A stretch of DNA of 64,000 bases from Lithospermum erythrorhizon (Eukaryota > Streptophyta > Magnoliopsida > Boraginales > Boraginaceae): contig JADFUC010000658.1 of the NCBI GenBank assembly GCA_019722365.1, forward strand, positions 62,001-126,000. Reading direction: 5' to 3'. The position numbers were made by a program, and so were the translations under genes. This document shows positions 59,176-64,000 of this stretch, piece after piece. The notes beneath the pieces were generated by a model. It did not search any database, had not been told where the DNA came from, and saw only the letters and a program-made list of their open reading frames with translations. How positions within the stretch are numbered: the first letter of the stretch is position 1; each line of letters starts with the position of its first letter.

Positions 59176-61375
59176 CAACCTCAAAAGCACAGGTATCAAA
59201 CATACTTACACATACTACTCAAAGTGAAACATCCAGTTGCCTCCAACTTCTAGTAATAACAATTATTATTAGTACTGAGCTCCACTTGAGCTAGCTTACT
59301 TTTAATCTCAGTTATTCCTTCTGTTTCCCTTCTTCCACGAAGCCAAACAATATTGCCCATCTAGAATACTTTTGTAAGGCTTGATACACCTAACCAGTTA
59401 GCTTCATTTCCATTTAACTTATCAATCAATGCCCCATCAGGCAACCAAGCATCATACCATAGACTAACATTTTTCCCTGAGCCTACTTTCACCTCAATAT
59501 GATACTTCACAACATCTTTAAGCTCCATTATTCTACTCCAAAATAGCGGATCACTCTGTTTTACAACATAACTCCATATAGAACAACTTTTATGCCTATA
59601 TGTGTGAACCCATATCACCCACATTGAATCTTTCTTTCTACATATGTCCCATAAAATCTTAGCCATACATACTTTACTCCACTATCCAAAATCTTTTATA
59701 TCAAGCCCTCCTTCATTTGTAGGCAAACATACTTGCTTCCATGATACAAGCTCAGTTCCTCTACTACCACAATTCCCTTGCCAAATGAAGCCCCTAATAT
59801 ACTTCTCAAACTCTTTAATCAACCTACTTGGAAGAGAAAAACAACTAGCCCAATACATCTGCATTCCAAACACAACAGACTTTACTAACTGCAATCTATC
59901 TGAGTAATTTAATTTTTTGGAACTCCAGTGGTTCATTTGCTTTGTTACTTTATCCAACAAAGCCTTGAAATCCTCATAAGAAATTGTTGTTGAATCAAAG
60001 GCAAACCGAGGTACTTTACTAGCAGGGCATCAACTTGCATTCCCATAATGTTACTTAACTCTAGTTTCAAGTGATCTTCCACTCCTGCAAAATACAAATA
60101 ACTCTTTGACAAGTTTGATTTTAGGCCAGAAATTTCAGAGAAACTTTTCAATACACTATTAACCATATTTAGAGTATCCACATTAGCACCACAAAGTAAG
60201 AACATATCATCTGCAAAAAGCAAATGAGTTAGTCCAATAATTTCATATTTTGGATGGAAAACAAACCCCACCTTCAGGCTTTCCTCTCTTAACAAACTTC
60301 CAAGTACTTCCATGGCTAATAAGAAGAGATAAGGCGATAGTGGATCCCCTTGTCTCAATCCTTGGCTACTCTTAAAATGCCCTTGAAGAGAACCATTAAT
60401 GAACACTGAAAAGTTAGCACTCTGCACACATTGACTAATCAGGTATATGAACCTTTTTGGGAAATCCATTGCCTCCATCACTTTTCACAAACATTCCCAT
60501 GAAAGCATATCATATGCCTTCATCAGATCCACTTTGATAGCTACTCTAGGAGGGCATTTATCCCAATGATACTTATTGACCATTTCCAACATGAGCAAAA
60601 CATTATCTATAATATGCCTTCCGTTTACAAATGCAGATTGGTTCTTCGAAATCAATTTATCCAAACAAGGAGCCATCATATTCATAAGTATCTTAGAGTT
60701 GATTTTGTACAACACATTGTAGCAAGCAATTGGCCTGTAAGCCCTCATGGTCTCAAGATGTTCAGTCTTAGGTATCATACTTACAACAGTACAATTCAAG
60801 AAACCAAACATGAAACCTGTGGCAAAGTATTGTTTAATGGCTTTAAATACATCTTCGCCAACAATTCCCCAATTCTTCTTGTAAAACTCAGTTGTCATAC
60901 CATCAGGACCTGGACACTTTCTCTTCTTCAAACACTTTACAACTTCATTGACTTCTTCACTAGTTGGTTGTTTGATCAATAACTGTTTGTTCTCTTCAGG
61001 GACCCTGCCAACAATCAATTTCTTGAAATCAATCCCCTGAGCATATCGTCACCCTTTGTAAACATGTTTTGAAAGAAACAAAATGCCACCTCAACAATCT
61101 CAGTAGGGCCATCAACAAATTTCCTTAAAAAATTTTTAATAGCATACATATTATTATTACTTTGTCTTACTAACAACATACTATGGAAGAATCTTGTATT
61201 TACATCTCCCAGTTTTTATGGTTGTTTGTTTTCTTTTAAAGATCAAATCTTGTTTGAGTTCATATCTAATTTTTCTTATTGCGTACAATAGTTCTAGTGT
61301 TGTGTTTTCGAATTTTATCATATAGTTTTGAAATGTTTTAAATGCCAAAAGTGCTTTCTTTTGCATAACAGGTTC
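59176..61375 (-). mobile_element. L1-type LINE fragment
   Basis: Minus strand. Upstream piece with GDVNTRFFHS (about 61170-61205; relatives GDxNTxFFH), then RT fingers/palm (61018-60485: KRKCPGPDGMTTEFYK, RPIACYNVLYKI, AIKVDLMKAYD), RT palm with FADD at about 60199-60218 (60481-59945), a thumb-like segment with NHWSSKKLNYSDRLQLV (59960-59682) and a zf-RVT-like end (59666-59361). An in-frame TGA at 60485-60487 and a frameshift near 60000 kill it. The endonuclease is absent, a 5'-truncated copy as is usual for LINEs. No poly(A) tail is visible at the low-coordinate end. Confidence 0.85.
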
Positions 61376-61762
61376 AAAGCCACCATATCATCTTCAACTT
61401 CATCCTCAACAATAAATTGTTCACCATGATTGTAGCGATAATCTCTTCTAAACTCTGAACCTCTGAACATGCTTCATTTTCACCCGTATAGTTCATCGGA
61501 TTTTCGATATACATACTTTTACGATAGGCACATTGATTGATCATTGTCTCGAGGTCTTGAATTTCTTCATCAAAAGTGGTTCATCTAAATTTCTTGCAAA
61601 ATCAGTGCTCGAATGAATATACGTTGAATTAAACTCTTCATTTCATTAAAATAAAGTCTTAAATTAATAAATTATTAATTTATCGATGAATTAATAACTC
61701 TCTAAATTAGTAAATTTTACCAGTCCTGACATTATTAATTTATAGAATTTTCATTGTAGTTT
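61376..61762. other. Spacer, nothing recognised
   Basis: AT-rich sequence between the LINE and the family-A LTR; could include decayed 5' LINE sequence. Confidence 0.4.
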
Positions 61763-62603
61763 TGTTGGAGCTTTAAGCGAGGTTCATGGCTTTTGATATT
61801 AAAATAACAATTATAAATAAAAGAAACCCGTGATTTCTAAGAATAATAAAAAATATATGAGCGTGTAATTTCTTTTAGATCATAGCTGAATATATCCGGT
61901 GAGACTCGAACTAACCTCCACAACAACGTATTTAACGAACTCCTTCGTGAGTTTTAGTAACTCCTTTAAAATATTAAACCGAGGGTTAGATTGGGAAGAA
62001 AAAATTCCAACGGATTTTCCCTCCTACTACTCGACCAAGAAGGGGGGGAGGAGAAGAGAATTTTTCCCTTTCACTATTTCAAAGAAGCTTGAATACAAAA
62101 ATGAAATCTAACAAGTTAGAACGACTACTCTTAGCCCTTTATATGTGAGTTCCAAACCTCAAAATTAGCCTAGTAAGGTGAAGCAAGGTGTAAACATCTA
62201 CCACTCCCTTCTCTTATCCCTTTAGTCGTTTCCTAGGGCATTTCTTCAAAATCGAATTGCCCCAATATTTCCTCATGTTTCATTTTAAACCCTTGAGGTT
62301 ACAATCGTATTATAGTTCGATCTGGGCTTCGTCAGACGTGGACCTCTTAGCCTCGACAATGATTATGTAACAATATATTAATTTATGTTAACCGAACATC
62401 ATATTAATATATAGATTATGAGTGCATTCTAGTAGCTACTCATAACCCCTAATGTCAATCGAGTTACCTAATATGTCAATTGTCCAACAATCGAACATAT
62501 ACCTTAACTTATAACTTTAAGTGTAATAATCGGTTATACAATACAATCTAATTGTTCAACTGGCATATATATTTATGAGATCTAACATCTCATATTTTCA
62601 ACA
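61763..62603 (-). repeat. 3' LTR of a second family-A element (A2), complete
   Basis: 841 bp, TGTTGG at the plus-strand left end and TCAACA at the right, so TGTTGA...CCAACA when read on the minus strand. It matches 1394-2230, 7853-8219 and 10391-11332 in reverse complement. It is preceded (minus sense) by GTCCAATGACAAGTAGGAG, the counterpart of the GTCCAAGGGCAAGTGGAG tract before the 3' LTR of A1. This copy defines the family's LTR ends. Confidence 0.8.
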
Positions 62604-64000
62604 CTCCTACTTGTCATTGGACTATTACTTGTAAAACGATTACGCATTAATCGACACAATACATTCGACACTCCATCCTTCGTGACGCTATTTCCAAATA
62701 CCAAGCTACGGTAAGATACGTGTCACTATACTCTTGCACCTTTATTTCTTCTTGGATGTATAAAGTGACGTGATCTCGCCTATTACCGAGGCTGGCCAAC
62801 AAACCACTATCGCCTTCCAAGAGGCTGTAATCTAAACCGTTTATATTCGCAAGCGCATTTTAATTCTATCTTGTGTACAAGATTTCACGACAATTGTAGT
62901 ATACATAACTCAAGTCTTTTATAATCATCCAGTTACGGAAAACGTATAGACATGGTCAAAATACATTACTCCCATCATTTAAATCAAAGTCACCTGTGTT
63001 CAAGAATCGCTATTTACTATAAGTCTCTACGGTAAAACTCTTAGGACACAACATATAATCTTCTCAAGTTCTCAGCGGGCGGTCAATGTCCAAAGATCAC
63101 GGTCAAACCATTTGAAGTCAGATAAGCGATTGATCAGTAAGCAATAGTTTTCCTTCTGCCTAAGAAACGTGATCACCAATCAACACATACTAATCTAAGG
63201 TTTATTCCCAATAGTGAAAATGACAGGGACCATAATATCATCGCTCTCTGTGTCGATAGATGTTTCTTGTTCGAGTCCTTACCAAAGCACCTCTAGAAAA
63301 TTTTATATTGTAAATGAAAATAAATTTCATTACTTATAGTAATTTTATAAATATATACATACACATTATATACATAATGATAAATCATAGTTTTTGAAAA
63401 AAATAAACGATATATATTATTGAATTTCGAAGCTTAAAATTCAAGTATCGTCTTACAATCATCTATGACATAAGTAAAGAAAAACTAGCTATCACTAAGA
63501 TCAGATTCACTAAGCATGTCCTACACCAACACAATACATGCATTTCTATCATGTCATTCGGTAAATGTTCGCCTAACGGATTCGCTTATATTATCATCAA
63601 ATTTGAATCTATATATTCTAATATCTCCTCTATGCAGTCATCTCCTAATAAGACGATACTTCCGATTTAGATGCCGTACTCATAAACTATATATGCTATT
63701 TCGAGTAATGAAACAACCACTTTCAATTAATCGAAGTTGAAAGTTATTAAATCATTTTTCAATCAGGAAATTGAAACGATGTCATGAAGTAGGTACGCTA
63801 GACATTATTTACTTTAAGTACCAATCTCATCAAACTTAAATAAACCGATCCTAATGGTGAATGGCCAACACCACTTACCCATTGCTCACCCGCAGTTCAT
63901 TTCATCTCGTATCACCTTCTTCTATTATTTAATATCCTCACATTTTGTAAAATACGGTAGCCACACCCGGCTGCCAAGCACCCATGTGTCAAAAAAGCCA
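62604..64000 (-). mobile_element. Interior of family-A element A2, runs off the window
   Basis: Reverse complement resembles the 3' interior of A1 (about 7580-7852), which confirms orientation. No coding domain visible, as in A1. The 5' LTR must lie beyond the window. Confidence 0.65.

Noticed and set aside
60566..60982. 138-codon plus-strand ORF
   Set aside because: Antisense shadow of the LINE reverse transcriptase.
1..64000. CRISPR arrays, operons, prophage or plasmid modules, organelle insertions
   Set aside because: No regularly spaced identical repeats with unique spacers, no bacterial-type gene clusters, and no plastid or mitochondrial gene sequence recognised anywhere in the window.

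Overview
The window is nuclear DNA of a flowering plant, almost certainly a eudicot. It is AT-rich, its genes have GT-AG introns, and it is packed with nested, decayed plant LTR retrotransposons plus Stowaway, hAT-like, SINE and LINE copies. Nothing visible fixes the species; an asterid is a guess from the defensin sequence and the repeat style. No bacterial, plasmid or viral genes, CRISPR arrays or rRNA genes were seen.

Three intact protein genes stand out. (1) A small two-exon plant defensin lies on the minus strand (18679-19902). (2) An ankyrin-repeat/PGG membrane protein (35194-39335, plus, 3 exons, 527 aa) is very similar to Arabidopsis At2g01680. (3) VAC14 (40854-50369, minus, 20 exons, 725 aa) is the scaffold of the FAB1/PIKfyve-FIG4 complex that makes PI(3,5)P2. 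Genes 2 and 3 are convergent and 1.5 kb apart. From memory, their Arabidopsis homologues are also adjacent (At2g01680/At2g01690), so the pair looks like an island of old gene order.

Layout. 1-13662: a minus-strand Ty3/gypsy element of the Tat type (element B: LTR, gag, RT, RNase H, integrase). It is split by a 6.8 kb non-coding LTR element (A1, 1394-8219) and by a solo LTR of the same family (10391-11332). 14163-16704: a hAT-like non-autonomous element holding a 1.76 kb Sirevirus-like solo LTR. 17240-17830: an unidentified proline-rich fragment. 18679-20490: the defensin with two 244-bp Stowaway-like MITEs. 20781-26050: a degraded Ty1/copia element (D) followed by a small MITE. 27199-34404: a pair of inverted arms enclosing a G-rich minisatellite and a degraded minus-strand copia (E) that carries a 60-bp minisatellite. 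34708-35193: an 82-bp tandem array ending at the ankyrin gene start codon. 35194-50369: the ankyrin/VAC14 pair, whose introns contain a SINE, a hAT-like element and an inverted-repeat hairpin. 51590-59175: a minus-strand Tat-type gypsy (C) with gag and integrase but no visible RT, and a plus-strand antisense reading region. 59176-61375: an L1-type LINE fragment, minus. 61763-64000: the 3' part of a second family-A element, minus.

Apart from the three genes, every coding remnant recognised here is broken by stops and frameshifts. I do not see a new multi-gene system. The most unusual structures are the tandem array abutting the ankyrin start codon, the intronic hairpin in VAC14, the gag-integrase element with an antisense region, and the coding-free family-A elements.
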